Below, in pieces: positions 36,910 to 45,919 of a stretch of 64,000 nucleotides of DNA. The notes under the pieces are model-generated. The model ran no database searches. It saw only the letters and a program-made list of their open reading frames with translations, and was not told where the DNA came from. Where the stretch lies: the NCBI GenBank assembly GCA_965199135.1, contig OZ240685.1, forward strand, positions 744,001 through 808,000, read 5' to 3'. How positions within the stretch are numbered: position 1 is the first letter of the stretch; the number at the start of each line of letters is the position of its first letter. The DNA comes from EB88 sp965199135 (GTDB lineage Bacteria; Acidobacteriota; Terriglobia; Terriglobales; Acidobacteriaceae). Position numbers and translations under genes: made by a program.

Positions 36910-37901
36910 CGGCTCGCCGCGACCTGGCGGTGGTTGGCCTGGGCGAGCTCCTATGGGATGAGCTTCCCGGAGGCCGGCGGCTTGGTGGTGCCCCGGCGAA
37001 TTTCGCGGTGATGGCTTCCCGGCTGGGCATGCACGGGATCATCGCAAGCCGGCTTGGCGGGGATGAACCGGGAGAGGCTGCGCGGGCGCTGCTCGCGAAC
37101 ATGCCCGTAGATTCACGCTTTCTGGAAGTGGATCTCGAGCGCCCGACGGGAGCTGTGTCCGTTGCCGTCACCGACGGACAGCCCGAGTACTTGATCCATG
37201 CGCCGGCGGCCTGGGATGCGCTCGAGCTCTCCGCGGCCTGGCAGGAGCTGGCAGCGCGCGCCGACTGTGTCTGTTTCGGCACCCTTGCGCAGCGAGACGC
37301 GGTCTCGGAAGAAACCATCCACGGCTTTCTTGCAGCGACCAAGCCGGAGTGCCTGCGCATCTTCGACGTAAATCTGCGTAAGCCCTTCTTTACTGCCGAG
37401 TGCGTCGAGCGCTCGCTGCAGCGCGCGACGCTTCTGAAGCTGAACGAGGGCGAGATGCCCCATCTACTTACGCTTGCGACGCTCCCTGCTGCAACGGCGT
37501 ACCCCGAGGACGACGATGCGGCCCGCGCAACGGCGCTGATCGCCGATGCACAGCGGCTGATCTCTGCGTACCCGAACCTCGAGCTGGTTGCGATTACGCT
37601 CGGCGCGCACGGCAGCCTCCTGGTGGCGGCGGAAGAAAGTGTCCGGCACCAGGGGGTCGCAACCACGCTGGTCGACGCCGTGGGCGCGGGCGATGCGTTT
37701 ACGGCAGCGCTCGCAGTGCACCGGCTGCTCGGGCTGTCACTCGCTGTGCAGAGTGAGGCAGCGAACCGCTGGGGAGCGTGGGTCGCCGGCCAGTCCGGCG
37801 CGATGCCGGCGCTGCCGCCTGGCACGCTGTCTGCGATGGAGCAGCGCATTCAAGAGGCTGCCGCGCAAACGGCTGAGACGGCGAGGCGCCCGGTAGAATA
37901 G
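36906..37901 (+). CDS. PfkB-family sugar kinase (fructokinase-like)
   Basis: A 331-residue PfkB/ribokinase fold kinase. The N-terminal GLGELLWDELPGGRRLGGAPANFAVMASRLG is close to bacterial fructokinases, and the C-terminal anion-hole/catalytic motif is VDAVGAGDAFTAAL with the general base Asp. The middle sequence VNLRKPFFTAECVERSL (with N and R) lies in the expected ATP/substrate region. It probably phosphorylates fructose or a similar hexose. It overlaps trehalase by 4 bases (GTGA), pointing to joint use in disaccharide catabolism, although glucose from trehalose would normally need glucokinase, so the true substrate is uncertain. An ABC-F gene starts 4 bases after its stop. Confidence 0.85.
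   Translation: MTARRDLAVVGLGELLWDELPGGRRLGGAPANFAVMASRLGMHGIIASRLGGDEPGEAARALLANMPVDSRFLEVDLERPTGAVSVAVTDGQPEYLIHAPAAWDALELSAAWQELAARADCVCFGTLAQRDAVSEETIHGFLAATKPECLRIFDVNLRKPFFTAECVERSLQRATLLKLNEGEMPHLLTLATLPAATAYPEDDDAARATALIADAQRLISAYPNLELVAITLGAHGSLLVAAEESVRHQGVATTLVDAVGAGDAFTAALAVHRLLGLSLAVQSEAANRWGAWVAGQSGAMPALPPGTLSAMEQRIQEAAAQTAETARRPVE
37894..37899 (+). promoter_or_regulatory. TAGAAT -10 box of the ABC-F gene (probable leaderless start)
   Basis: TAGAAT lies 6 bases before the ATG at 37906, inside the end of the kinase gene, and no Shine-Dalgarno precedes the ATG. Confidence 0.45.
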
Positions 37902-37905
37902 CGCC

Positions 37906-39879
37906 ATGCTCCAACTGGCGGATGCCGGCAAGCGCTTCGGCCACAAAATTCTCTTTGAACACGCGAACTGGCTCGTGACCAACGACGAGCGCACCGCGCT
38001 CGTGGGTGCGAACGGCACCGGCAAATCCACGCTGATGAAGGTGCTCGCGGGCCTCGAGACGCTGGATTACGGCACCATGCAGCGGGTGCGCGGCTCGAGC
38101 ATCGGCTACCTGCCTCAGGATGGCCTCACGCTCTCTGGCCGCTCGGTTTTCGACGAGTGCCTGAGTGTCTTCGATGAGTTGCATGCCATGGAGCGGGAAC
38201 TCGAAGCACTCTCCGCGAAGCTTTCGGACCTCGATCCGTCGAGTGCGGAATACACGGCGGCGGCGGAGCGGTACTCCGCGCTTGGCTCACGATTTCACTC
38301 GCATGATGGCTACGCGCTCGATGCGCAAGTGGGCGCAGTGCTCGGCGGCCTCGGCTTCTCGAAGAGTGACTGGACGCGTCAGACCGAGGAGTTCTCGGGC
38401 GGCTGGCAGATGCGGATCGCACTCGCCAAACTGCTGCTGGCCAAGCCCGACCTGCTGCTGCTCGACGAGCCGACGAACCACCTGGATCTCGAAACACGCA
38501 ACTGGCTCGAGACCTACCTGCGCAACTACCCGAATGGCTTCATCCTGATCTCGCACGATCGCTATTTCATCGACACCACGGTGACGAAGATCGTCGAGGT
38601 CTGGAACAAGGCGCTGCACGTCTACACCGGCAACTACGCCAAGTACGAGCAGCAACGCACCGAGCGGCGCGCTCAGCTGGAGGCCGCCTACAAGAACCAG
38701 CGGGATCGCATCGACGACCTCGAGGCCTTCATCAATCGTTTCCGCTACCAGGCCACAAAGGCGAAGCAGGTGCAAAGCCGCATCAAGGAGCTCGAGAAGA
38801 TCGAGCGTATCGTGATCCCCGAGGAGGAGTCGGCAATCCACTTCTCCTTTCCGCAGCCGCAGGCCTCGGGCCGTACGGTGGTTGAGGTGCAGGGCGTCGC
38901 GAAGCAGTATGGGCCGAAGAAGGTCTTTGAGGGGGTGGGCTTCACGATCGAGCGTGGCGACCGGATTGCGCTCGTCGGCGCGAATGGCGCGGGCAAATCG
39001 ACGCTGGTGCGCATCCTGAGCGGGCAGGAGCTGCCGACCGCAGGCACGGTGAGGCTGGGGCACAACGTGCTGCCGGAGTTCTTCGCGCAGGACCAGTACA
39101 AGGTGCTCGACCCGGGGGCGCGCATGCTTGACGACATCAGCAGCATCGCGCCGCGCGTAGCGGACTCCGAGCTGCGTGGGCTGCTCGGGTGCTTCCTCTT
39201 CACCGGGGACGACGTCTACAAGCCGCTCGGCGTGCTCTCGGGCGGAGAGCGCAACCGGTATGCCCTGGCCAAGATCCTGGTGAGCCCCGCGAACTTTCTC
39301 CTGCTCGATGAGCCAACGAACCACCTGGATATGCGCGCCAAGGATGTGCTGCTCAACGCGGTGCGCCACTTCGAGGGAACGGTGATCTTTGTCTCGCACG
39401 ACCGCTACTTCATCGATGGCACGGCGACACGCGTCTTCGAGGTAGACGAGGGCCACGTGCATGTGTACCCCGGCAACTACGAGGACTACCTCTACCGCAA
39501 GGCCGCCCCCTCTGCCGCCCTGAACGGCAACGGAACAGCGCAGGCGCGCCTGGAAGGGGTACCGAGCGAGATCGTGAAGCCGCTGCCTGCTGCGACGCCC
39601 GCACCGGCAGCCGTTGCCGTTGCCGCGCCGGGCGTCCGCAAGCTGAACCCGATCAAGCTGCGCCAGATGCAGGAGCGCCTCGCCTTCGTCGAGGAAGAGG
39701 TTCCGCGCTGCGAATCAGCGATCGCGACCACCGAACAAGAACTGACAAACTACGTCAATGCCGAGGAGACGCAGCGGCTTTCCTCACAGCTGGAGCAGTT
39801 GCGCGCTGAGCATGCAGCACTCACAACCGAGTGGGAAGAGTTGATGCTGCAGCTTGAGGAGCAGGGCGCGCTGCCCTAG
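37906..39879 (+). CDS. ABC-F family ATPase (Uup/EttA type)
   Basis: A 657-residue soluble tandem ATPase with no membrane domain, hence ABC-F. Domain 1: Walker A GANGTGKST (about 35-43), signature FSGGWQMRIALAK, Walker B LLLLDEPTNHLD. An arginine- and lysine-rich linker (about 245-300) follows, the P-site tRNA interaction motif. Domain 2: Walker A GANGAGKST, signature LSGGERNRYALAK, Walker B LLLDEPTNHLD. The C-terminal ~70 residues form a coiled coil (LRQMQERLAFVEEEVPRCE...LEQLRAEHAAL), as in Uup. ABC-F proteins act on stalled ribosomes or confer antibiotic protection; which of these applies is not decidable. It begins 4 bases after the sugar kinase and may also have its own leaderless promoter. 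Confidence 0.9.
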   Translation: MLQLADAGKRFGHKILFEHANWLVTNDERTALVGANGTGKSTLMKVLAGLETLDYGTMQRVRGSSIGYLPQDGLTLSGRSVFDECLSVFDELHAMERELEALSAKLSDLDPSSAEYTAAAERYSALGSRFHSHDGYALDAQVGAVLGGLGFSKSDWTRQTEEFSGGWQMRIALAKLLLAKPDLLLLDEPTNHLDLETRNWLETYLRNYPNGFILISHDRYFIDTTVTKIVEVWNKALHVYTGNYAKYEQQRTERRAQLEAAYKNQRDRIDDLEAFINRFRYQATKAKQVQSRIKELEKIERIVIPEEESAIHFSFPQPQASGRTVVEVQGVAKQYGPKKVFEGVGFTIERGDRIALVGANGAGKSTLVRILSGQELPTAGTVRLGHNVLPEFFAQDQYKVLDPGARMLDDISSIAPRVADSELRGLLGCFLFTGDDVYKPLGVLSGGERNRYALAKILVSPANFLLLDEPTNHLDMRAKDVLLNAVRHFEGTVIFVSHDRYFIDGTATRVFEVDEGHVHVYPGNYEDYLYRKAAPSAALNGNGTAQARLEGVPSEIVKPLPAATPAPAAVAVAAPGVRKLNPIKLRQMQERLAFVEEEVPRCESAIATTEQELTNYVNAEETQRLSSQLEQLRAEHAALTTEWEELMLQLEEQGALP

Positions 39880-39916
39880 TGCAGCTTTCTGTTGCTCGCC
39901 TCTGAACCCGACTCTT

Positions 39917-39922
39917 TATAAT
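39917..39922 (+). promoter_or_regulatory. TATAAT -10 box of the gene at 39945
   Basis: A perfect TATAAT at 39917-39922, with a weak TTGCTC at 39892-39897 (19-base spacing). Transcription would begin near 39930, giving a short leader. Confidence 0.5.
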
Positions 39923-39944
39923 CGGCGCGGAGCCTAACTGACCT

Positions 39945-40391
39945 ATGTCTTCTCACCTGGCTACACATGCCGACGCGCAACTGATCCTGACGCTGTACGA
40001 ACTACGCACCGAGCCTGTCATGCGCGAAGCGCGGGAGTGGCTGCTCCACATCTTCCACCCGGTGACCGCAGAAGACGTTTTCGCCTTGCTGGCCGATTCC
40101 ACCAGCCAGGAGAGCGGCTACCTGCGCCAGGTAACGAGCTACTGGGAGATGGCGGCGTCCTTTGTGCTGCGCGGCGCGCTGAGCGAGGAGTTATTCGTGG
40201 ACTGCAACGGCGAGCCATTCTATCTCTACGCTACCTTTTTGCCGCTGTTGCCAGCCATTCGTGAACGTGTTCCCACGTTTCTCAGCCGGACCGGCGAGTT
40301 GATTGAGCACTCCAAAACAGCCAAGGAGCGCGTCACCGCGATCGCGCATATGCTCGAGACACAGCGGACCGCCAAGATGGTCGCGCAGTAG
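39945..40391 (+). CDS. Conserved hypothetical protein
   Basis: A 148-residue, mostly helical, cytoplasmic protein with no signal peptide and no membrane segment. It begins with an acidic/hydrophobic region (LILTLYELRTEPVMREAREWLLHIFHP), and the central part SYWEMAASFVLRGALSEELFVDCNGEPFYLYATFLPLLPAIRE contains an unusual cluster of aromatic residues. I recognise no catalytic motif and no family. It has a perfect TATAAT promoter box and a GGAG Shine-Dalgarno, both supporting a real gene. PEP carboxylase starts 19 bases after its stop, so the two may be cotranscribed, but a functional link is speculative. Homologues with this central motif seem frequent in Acidobacteria, though I could not check. 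Confidence 0.6.
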   Translation: MSSHLATHADAQLILTLYELRTEPVMREAREWLLHIFHPVTAEDVFALLADSTSQESGYLRQVTSYWEMAASFVLRGALSEELFVDCNGEPFYLYATFLPLLPAIRERVPTFLSRTGELIEHSKTAKERVTAIAHMLETQRTAKMVAQ

Positions 40392-40410
40392 CTGAGGCAT
40401 AATCAGGGGC

Positions 40411-43236
40411 ATGGGTACAACAACGCCGCCCCTCTGGAAGCCAGACAGCTGGACAGCACGCCTCGCCGAACTGGAGGCGCGGGCCCCGGAAGAAAAGGAA
40501 GCTCCGCTGCGGCGCGATGTTCGCTCGCTGGGCATGCTGCTGGGCGACGTGTTGCGCGAGCAGGCCGGCGATTCCTTGTTTGCGCTGGTTGAAGAACTGC
40601 GGCAAAACGCAATCCGGCGCCGCGAAGAGCAGGCGAAAGGCGCCCTGGACGCCGCGGACGAGCGCCTGCAGAAGGCCGTGCTGCGCATCAGTCAGCTGCC
40701 GGTCGATCAGCTGTACCTCCTGTCGCGCGCGTTTGCCTTCTACTTTGAGCTGACCAACCTTGCGGAGACCAACCACCGCAAGCGCCGCCGCACCGCTGCG
40801 CAGATCAGCGGTGAAGCAGCAGCCCAGCGAGGCTCGCTGCGTGGGACGCTGCGGGCGATGCGCAATGCCGGCATTCCGGCGGAGGAAGCACTCACCTTCC
40901 TGCAAAAGGTCGTGATTACGCCTGTGTTCACGGCGCACCCCACCGAGATCGCGCGTCGCAGCGTGCTCTACAAGCGTCGCCGGATGGGCGAGTTGCTGCA
41001 GGCGCTCGATCGCATCCCGCTTGCGGATGACGAACTGCTCCGCCTGCAGGCGGAACTTACGGCCGAGATCACCGGGCTCTGGCAGACAGATGAAGTCCGC
41101 AATCGGCAGCCCACGGTCGCGGATGAAACCAAGATGGGGCTCGACTATTACGAGGTCTCCATCTTCGCAACGCTCGCGCCGCTCTACACCGAGGTCGCAA
41201 GTGCCCTCAAGAGTGAGTACGGGATCAAAGTCGACGCAGCCGAGATGCCCCTGCTGTTGCGCTTCGGCTCGTGGATTGGCGGGGACCGCGACGGCAACCC
41301 ATTTGTCACGCCAGCCGTTACATTAACGGCGATCCGCGATGCGCGCGTCCGGCTGCTGGCGCAGTACCAGGAAGGCGTGCAGAAGCTGATTAGCCTTCTG
41401 ACTGCCTCGTCGCAGCAGGTGCCAACGACCGCGGAGTTTGCCGCGAAGCTGGAAGAATACATGGGCGTAATCCAGCCGCTCGGCGCTTCCACCAGTGAAC
41501 GGCTGAATACGTATTTCGAGTTTGAGAACTACCGGCGCTTTGCTGCCTGCATCGGCGCGCGGCTTGCGAATACGCTCGCTCTGCCCGCAGGCGAACCAGG
41601 CACGCTTGAGGCTGCGCTGACCGCGCTTCCGCCGTACGGCAGCGCAGACGAGTTGCTCTCTGACCTGCGGCTGATGCGCACGAGCCTGCAGGAGAACCAT
41701 GGCAAGCGCCTCGCTGCCGGCCTCGTCGATCCGCTCGTCCTGCTGGCGCGCACCTTCGGCCTGCACCTGCATACACTCGACATCCGGCAGCATGCAAAGT
41801 TTCACAAGCAGGCGCTTGATGATGTAGCGGGCTGCGGCGAGGCGCGCAACGTGGTGCCGAAGCCGTTCAGCCCGCAGACGCTGGATGTGCTTGATGCATT
41901 TCGCGCGATCGCCGAAGTGAAGCATAGCGCGATCCCCGAGGCGATACGCACGTATGTGATTTCCGGTGCCGCGACCGAGGAAGATGTGCTCGCGGTGTTG
42001 TGGCTGGCTCGCTTTGCCGGCGTACGCTGCATGGCCGAAGGACGCGATCCCGGCCTGATGCCAGTGCCGCTCTTCGAGTCGATCGAAGACCTGCGCAATG
42101 CGCCCGAGGTCTGCCGCTCGCTGTGGGCAAACCCCGAGTATCGCAGGCTGCTTGCAAGCTGGGGCAATGTGCAGGAAGTGATGCTGGGTTACTCGGACTC
42201 GAACAAGGATGGCGGCATGCTGTCGAGCACCTGGGAGATCTTCCGCGCGCATCGAGCCCTGCACCAGGTCGCGCATGAAGCCGGCATCACGCTGCGTCTG
42301 TTTCACGGGCGTGGCGGCACGGTGGGTCGGGGCGGTGGCCCCACGCACCGCGCGATCTATGCGCAGCCGCTTGATGCGTTCGACGGGGAGATCCGTATCA
42401 CGGAGCAGGGTGAGGTGCTGAACTGGAAGTACGGCGACACGGTGCTTGCCGAGCGCAATCTTGAACTGATGATTGCTGCGTCACTCGATGCACTCGCCCG
42501 GCCCAACCTCCGCGCAGGCGGGACGCAGACCGGAGAACTTCTGCCGGAGTGGGAAGAGGCATTTTCCGCTCTTTCGGCGTCGGCGTTCACGTTCTACCGC
42601 GACGGCATTCTTGATGATCCCGAGGTCTTCGACTTCTTCGAGACAGCAACGCCAATGGCCGAGCTGGAGCATGCAAAGATTGGCTCGCGACCTGCGCGTC
42701 GCGGCGGCAAGCGCTCGTTCGACAGCCTCCGTGCCATCCCCTGGGTTTTCGGATGGACCCAAAGCCGCCTGCTGATCCCGGGATGGTTTGGCGTAGGGCA
42801 CGCGCTGAGCGAGCATATGCAGCAGCCCGGTGGCACGGAGCGCCTGCAGGCGATGATGCGGGAGTTCCCGCTGTTTATCGACCTGATCCGCAACGTCGAA
42901 GTCGCACTCGCGAAGGCAGACCTGGGCATCGCCGCACTCTATGCATCGCTGATGCCCGACGTGGCCGCACGGGATCGCGTGTTCACAAAGTTTTCCGCCG
43001 AGTACACGCGGTCGCTCGATGCGGTACTCGCGGTGACGGGACAGAGCGAGCTGCTCGCGACGAACCGGGTGCTCGCGCGGTCGATCCGGCTGCGCAATCC
43101 ATATGTGGATCCGCTTTCGCTGATCCAAGTGGATTTATTGCGCCGCAAGCGTGCGGGCGAAGATACAGCCGAAGTCAACCGCGCGATCGCCGGCACGATC
43201 AACGGGATCTCGGCGGGGCTGCGCACCACTGGCTGA
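40411..43236 (+). CDS. ppc: Phosphoenolpyruvate carboxylase
   Basis: A 941-residue anaplerotic enzyme that adds bicarbonate to PEP to give oxaloacetate. The two PROSITE-type signatures are present: VFTAHPTEIARRSVL with the catalytic His (about 172-186), and VMLGYSDSNKDGG (about 590-602) with the catalytic Lys, followed by LRLFHGRGGTVGRGGGPTHRAI, which binds PEP. The C-terminal end NGISAGLRTTG keeps the near-invariant TG terminus. Length is in the normal 880-960 range. A CATAAT box lies 7 bases upstream of the ATG, with only AGGGG between, so the start could be leaderless. No allosteric regulation can be read. It converges on the MFS gene with 16 bases between stops. Confidence 0.96.
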   Translation: MGTTTPPLWKPDSWTARLAELEARAPEEKEAPLRRDVRSLGMLLGDVLREQAGDSLFALVEELRQNAIRRREEQAKGALDAADERLQKAVLRISQLPVDQLYLLSRAFAFYFELTNLAETNHRKRRRTAAQISGEAAAQRGSLRGTLRAMRNAGIPAEEALTFLQKVVITPVFTAHPTEIARRSVLYKRRRMGELLQALDRIPLADDELLRLQAELTAEITGLWQTDEVRNRQPTVADETKMGLDYYEVSIFATLAPLYTEVASALKSEYGIKVDAAEMPLLLRFGSWIGGDRDGNPFVTPAVTLTAIRDARVRLLAQYQEGVQKLISLLTASSQQVPTTAEFAAKLEEYMGVIQPLGASTSERLNTYFEFENYRRFAACIGARLANTLALPAGEPGTLEAALTALPPYGSADELLSDLRLMRTSLQENHGKRLAAGLVDPLVLLARTFGLHLHTLDIRQHAKFHKQALDDVAGCGEARNVVPKPFSPQTLDVLDAFRAIAEVKHSAIPEAIRTYVISGAATEEDVLAVLWLARFAGVRCMAEGRDPGLMPVPLFESIEDLRNAPEVCRSLWANPEYRRLLASWGNVQEVMLGYSDSNKDGGMLSSTWEIFRAHRALHQVAHEAGITLRLFHGRGGTVGRGGGPTHRAIYAQPLDAFDGEIRITEQGEVLNWKYGDTVLAERNLELMIAASLDALARPNLRAGGTQTGELLPEWEEAFSALSASAFTFYRDGILDDPEVFDFFETATPMAELEHAKIGSRPARRGGKRSFDSLRAIPWVFGWTQSRLLIPGWFGVGHALSEHMQQPGGTERLQAMMREFPLFIDLIRNVEVALAKADLGIAALYASLMPDVAARDRVFTKFSAEYTRSLDAVLAVTGQSELLATNRVLARSIRLRNPYVDPLSLIQVDLLRRKRAGEDTAEVNRAIAGTINGISAGLRTTG

Positions 43237-43252
43237 TCCAGATCAGTCGCAG

Positions 43253-44569
43253 TTACAGATGCAGAGTGTCTTCGGCGTTCTCTTCGATGCGCGCCGGCAT
43301 CAGCGACTCGGCAGTCAGTGCATCCACGCGGCGCAGGTTGGGAAACAGCCCCGACCAGCTCGCCGTGACCAGGATCGAACCGACGCCGCCGACTACGACG
43401 GCGCGCACAGCACCAAACCACTGCGCGGTGAGGCCGCTCTCGAACTCGCCGAGCTCATTCGACGCGCCGAGGAAGAGCGAGTTGACCGCCGAGACGCGCC
43501 CGCGCATCTCGGGCGGCGTCGCCAGCTGCAGGATCGATGAACGCGTCACCACCGAGACCATGTCGGCACACCCGGTGACGAGCAGTGCAAACAGCGAAAG
43601 CCAAACGGAGTGCGAGAGGCCGAAGACCACCGTCGCTGCTCCAAACAAACCCACACAGAACAGCATGCGGAGACCGGCCTGCCTGCGGATCGGACGAAAG
43701 GTCAGCAGCAGTGAGACGGCAAGCGCGCCCACGCCGGGCGCTGCCCGCAACATGCCGAGGCCGCGTGGCCCCACGTGCAGAATGTTCTCCGCGAAGATAG
43801 GCAGCAGCGCGACGGAGCCGCCCAGCAGCACGGCAAAGAGGTCGAGCGAGATGGAGCCGAGCAACACCTGCGTACGCATGACGTAGCGCACGCCCGCGAG
43901 CAGCACATCGATGGAGATGGCCTTGTGCTCCATGCGTCCTGATCGCACGGAGAGCATGCTGATCAACACGAGATACCAGACAAGTGTCAGCAGTGCGAAG
44001 AGGTACACCACACCGCCACCCGCAAGATGCGCGAGCGCGCTGTGCAAGGGCGCAAGTGTGTAGAGAAAGCCGCCAATCGTCGGGCCGGAGATGGTGGCGA
44101 TCTGGAAGATCGTCGCACCCCAGGTGACGGCGTTGACGAAGTTTTCCTTCGGCACCAGATGTGGAATGAGCGCTGAGGATGCAGGCCCGCTGAAGGCTCG
44201 GCCACTGCCGATGAGTAAAAGCACGATGTAGATCGGCAGCACGTGGTGGATGCCGTGCCATGCGAAGAGCAGCAGCGTCGTGGTCGCCACCATCTGCAGG
44301 CTGTAGCAGACGAGCACAACGCGACGGCGGTCGAAGCGATCCGCAACGTGGCCTGCAGGCAGGATGAACAGCAGCCCCGGCAGGAAGAGCGCAAGCCCGG
44401 TGTAGCCGAGGTCGATCGCGCGATGCGTGATCTGGTAGACCTGCCACGCGACTGCCAGCGCCTGCGCCTCGGCGCCAATAACCACCGCGCAGCGCGCCAT
44501 CTGGTACAGCAGGAAATCACGTGAGCGGAATGCTGCCGTGCTGCTCTGCGCAGGCGAGCCGTCAGGCAT
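43253..44569 (-). CDS. Major facilitator superfamily exporter (EntS/MFS_3-like)
   Basis: A 438-residue inner-membrane protein with about 12 hydrophobic segments. The MFS motif A between TM2 and TM3 reads PAGHVADRFDRRRV (about 71-84) and the N-terminal region FRSRDFLLYQMARCAVVIGAEAQALAVAWQVYQIT matches the group that includes the enterobactin exporter EntS and macrolide efflux proteins. LIGSGRAFSGPASSALIPHLVPKENFVNA is typical of this branch. A role in drug or siderophore export is possible, but no siderophore genes are near. It is upstream of nothing obvious on its strand; pyrC ends 27 bases upstream, so it may be read through from the pyr operon. Confidence 0.82.
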   Translation of the reverse strand: MPDGSPAQSSTAAFRSRDFLLYQMARCAVVIGAEAQALAVAWQVYQITHRAIDLGYTGLALFLPGLLFILPAGHVADRFDRRRVVLVCYSLQMVATTTLLLFAWHGIHHVLPIYIVLLLIGSGRAFSGPASSALIPHLVPKENFVNAVTWGATIFQIATISGPTIGGFLYTLAPLHSALAHLAGGGVVYLFALLTLVWYLVLISMLSVRSGRMEHKAISIDVLLAGVRYVMRTQVLLGSISLDLFAVLLGGSVALLPIFAENILHVGPRGLGMLRAAPGVGALAVSLLLTFRPIRRQAGLRMLFCVGLFGAATVVFGLSHSVWLSLFALLVTGCADMVSVVTRSSILQLATPPEMRGRVSAVNSLFLGASNELGEFESGLTAQWFGAVRAVVVGGVGSILVTASWSGLFPNLRRVDALTAESLMPARIEENAEDTLHL

Positions 44570-44596
44570 ACAGATCCACTACCGGGGACGCGCTGC

Positions 44597-45919
44597 TCAC
44601 GCGTTGTAGGCGATGCGCCCCTCGCTGATCGTCCACCGCACCTTACCGCGCATACGCCAGCCGTCAAAAGGAGTGTTCCGCGAGCGACTGAAGGCACGAG
44701 TGCTCTCGAATGTCCAGCTTGCCTCGGGATCAAACACGACCACGTCGGCCCATGCGCCCGGCGTGAGTGTGCCGCGGCCTGGAAGGCGCAGAAGCGTGGC
44801 AGGCGCTGTGGACAGCAACGCGAGCACGCGAGTCACCGGCAACCCCTCTTCTTCGTGGAGAATGCGCAGCGACAAACCGAGCGCCGTCTCGAGCCCAGTG
44901 ATGCCGTTCGGGGCGCGCTCAAACTCCTGCTCCTTTTCAAAGGCGGCATGCGGTGCATGGTCGGTCGCGATGCAATCGATGGAGCCGTCGTGCAGCCCTT
45001 CGAGCATCGCCAGGCGGTCACGTTCAGAGCGCAGCGGCGGATTCATCTTGGCACGCGTGTTGTAGCCTTCGACTGCTCTTTCGTTGAGCGCGAAATGGTG
45101 CGGCATCACCTCGCAGGTGATGTGGAGGCCGTCGCGTTTCGCTGCGCGAACGGCATCAAGCGCCTTGCGCGTTGAGATGTGTTGCACATGCAAATGCGGG
45201 AGCAAACCCTCCTTCTCAAGGAGAGTCGTGACTTCACGCAGCAGTGCTATGTCACGCTCGACCAGGCTCGACTCTGCCTCGATCGGCATGCCACGCAGGC
45301 CCATGCGGAAGGCGAGTACGCCTGCGTTCATCGAGGCGCCGACAGTCATGCGTGTGTCTTCCGCATGCTGCGACACAGCGATGCCGGCACGCGCTGCTGC
45401 TTCCAGCGCATCGCGCATGATGCGGGTGCCGAGGATCGGCTTGCCATCATCTGTAACCGCGACTGCACCGGCGTCGCGGAGCGCAGCGTAGTCGGTCAGC
45501 ATCTCGCCCATGCTGCCCACGGTGGCAGCGGCCATCGGGATCACGCGGATCGCGGCTCCGCGCTCGGGTGCCTGCAGCCAGCTCGTCCACGCGGGCGTAT
45601 CGATAACGGGCACGGTGTTCGGCATGGCGCACACGGTGGTGAAGCCGCCGGCGGCCGCGGCGCGTGTTCCGCTCGCAATCGTTTCCTTCCAGGTCTGGCC
45701 CGGCTCGCGCAGGTGCACGTGGATATCAATGAGCCCCGGCGCGACGATGTGTCCCGCAGCGACGAGGACCTCGGCCTGTTGCAACTCCGGATGATCCGAT
45801 AATGTCCCGGGGGCTCCGTGCGCGACGACCTTGCCCCCGGACAGGAGCAGGTCGGCTTCCATGTCGAGCTGGGCGCCAGGATCAACAAGCCGGCCACCTT
45901 GTATCAGCATCGAGTTCAT
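44597..45919 (-). CDS. pyrC: Dihydroorotase
   Basis: A 440-residue class I dihydroorotase forming dihydroorotate from carbamoyl aspartate. The metal-binding motif LIDIHVHLREPG near residue 62 and the late ATDHAPH motif are intact, and the middle holds VTDDGKPIL and the His residues of HVQHIST. The ATG at 45919 overlaps the pyrB stop (ATGA) and gives the proper N-terminus LIQGGRLVDPGAQLD; the longer frame to 46072 reads over pyrB and was rejected. It is the third gene of pyrR-pyrB-pyrC. In some bacteria class I PyrC binds PyrB as an obligate complex; the coupled translation fits that, but is not proof. Confidence 0.94.
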   Translation of the reverse strand: MNSMLIQGGRLVDPGAQLDMEADLLLSGGKVVAHGAPGTLSDHPELQQAEVLVAAGHIVAPGLIDIHVHLREPGQTWKETIASGTRAAAAGGFTTVCAMPNTVPVIDTPAWTSWLQAPERGAAIRVIPMAAATVGSMGEMLTDYAALRDAGAVAVTDDGKPILGTRIMRDALEAAARAGIAVSQHAEDTRMTVGASMNAGVLAFRMGLRGMPIEAESSLVERDIALLREVTTLLEKEGLLPHLHVQHISTRKALDAVRAAKRDGLHITCEVMPHHFALNERAVEGYNTRAKMNPPLRSERDRLAMLEGLHDGSIDCIATDHAPHAAFEKEQEFERAPNGITGLETALGLSLRILHEEEGLPVTRVLALLSTAPATLLRLPGRGTLTPGAWADVVVFDPEASWTFESTRAFSRSRNTPFDGWRMRGKVRWTISEGRIAYNA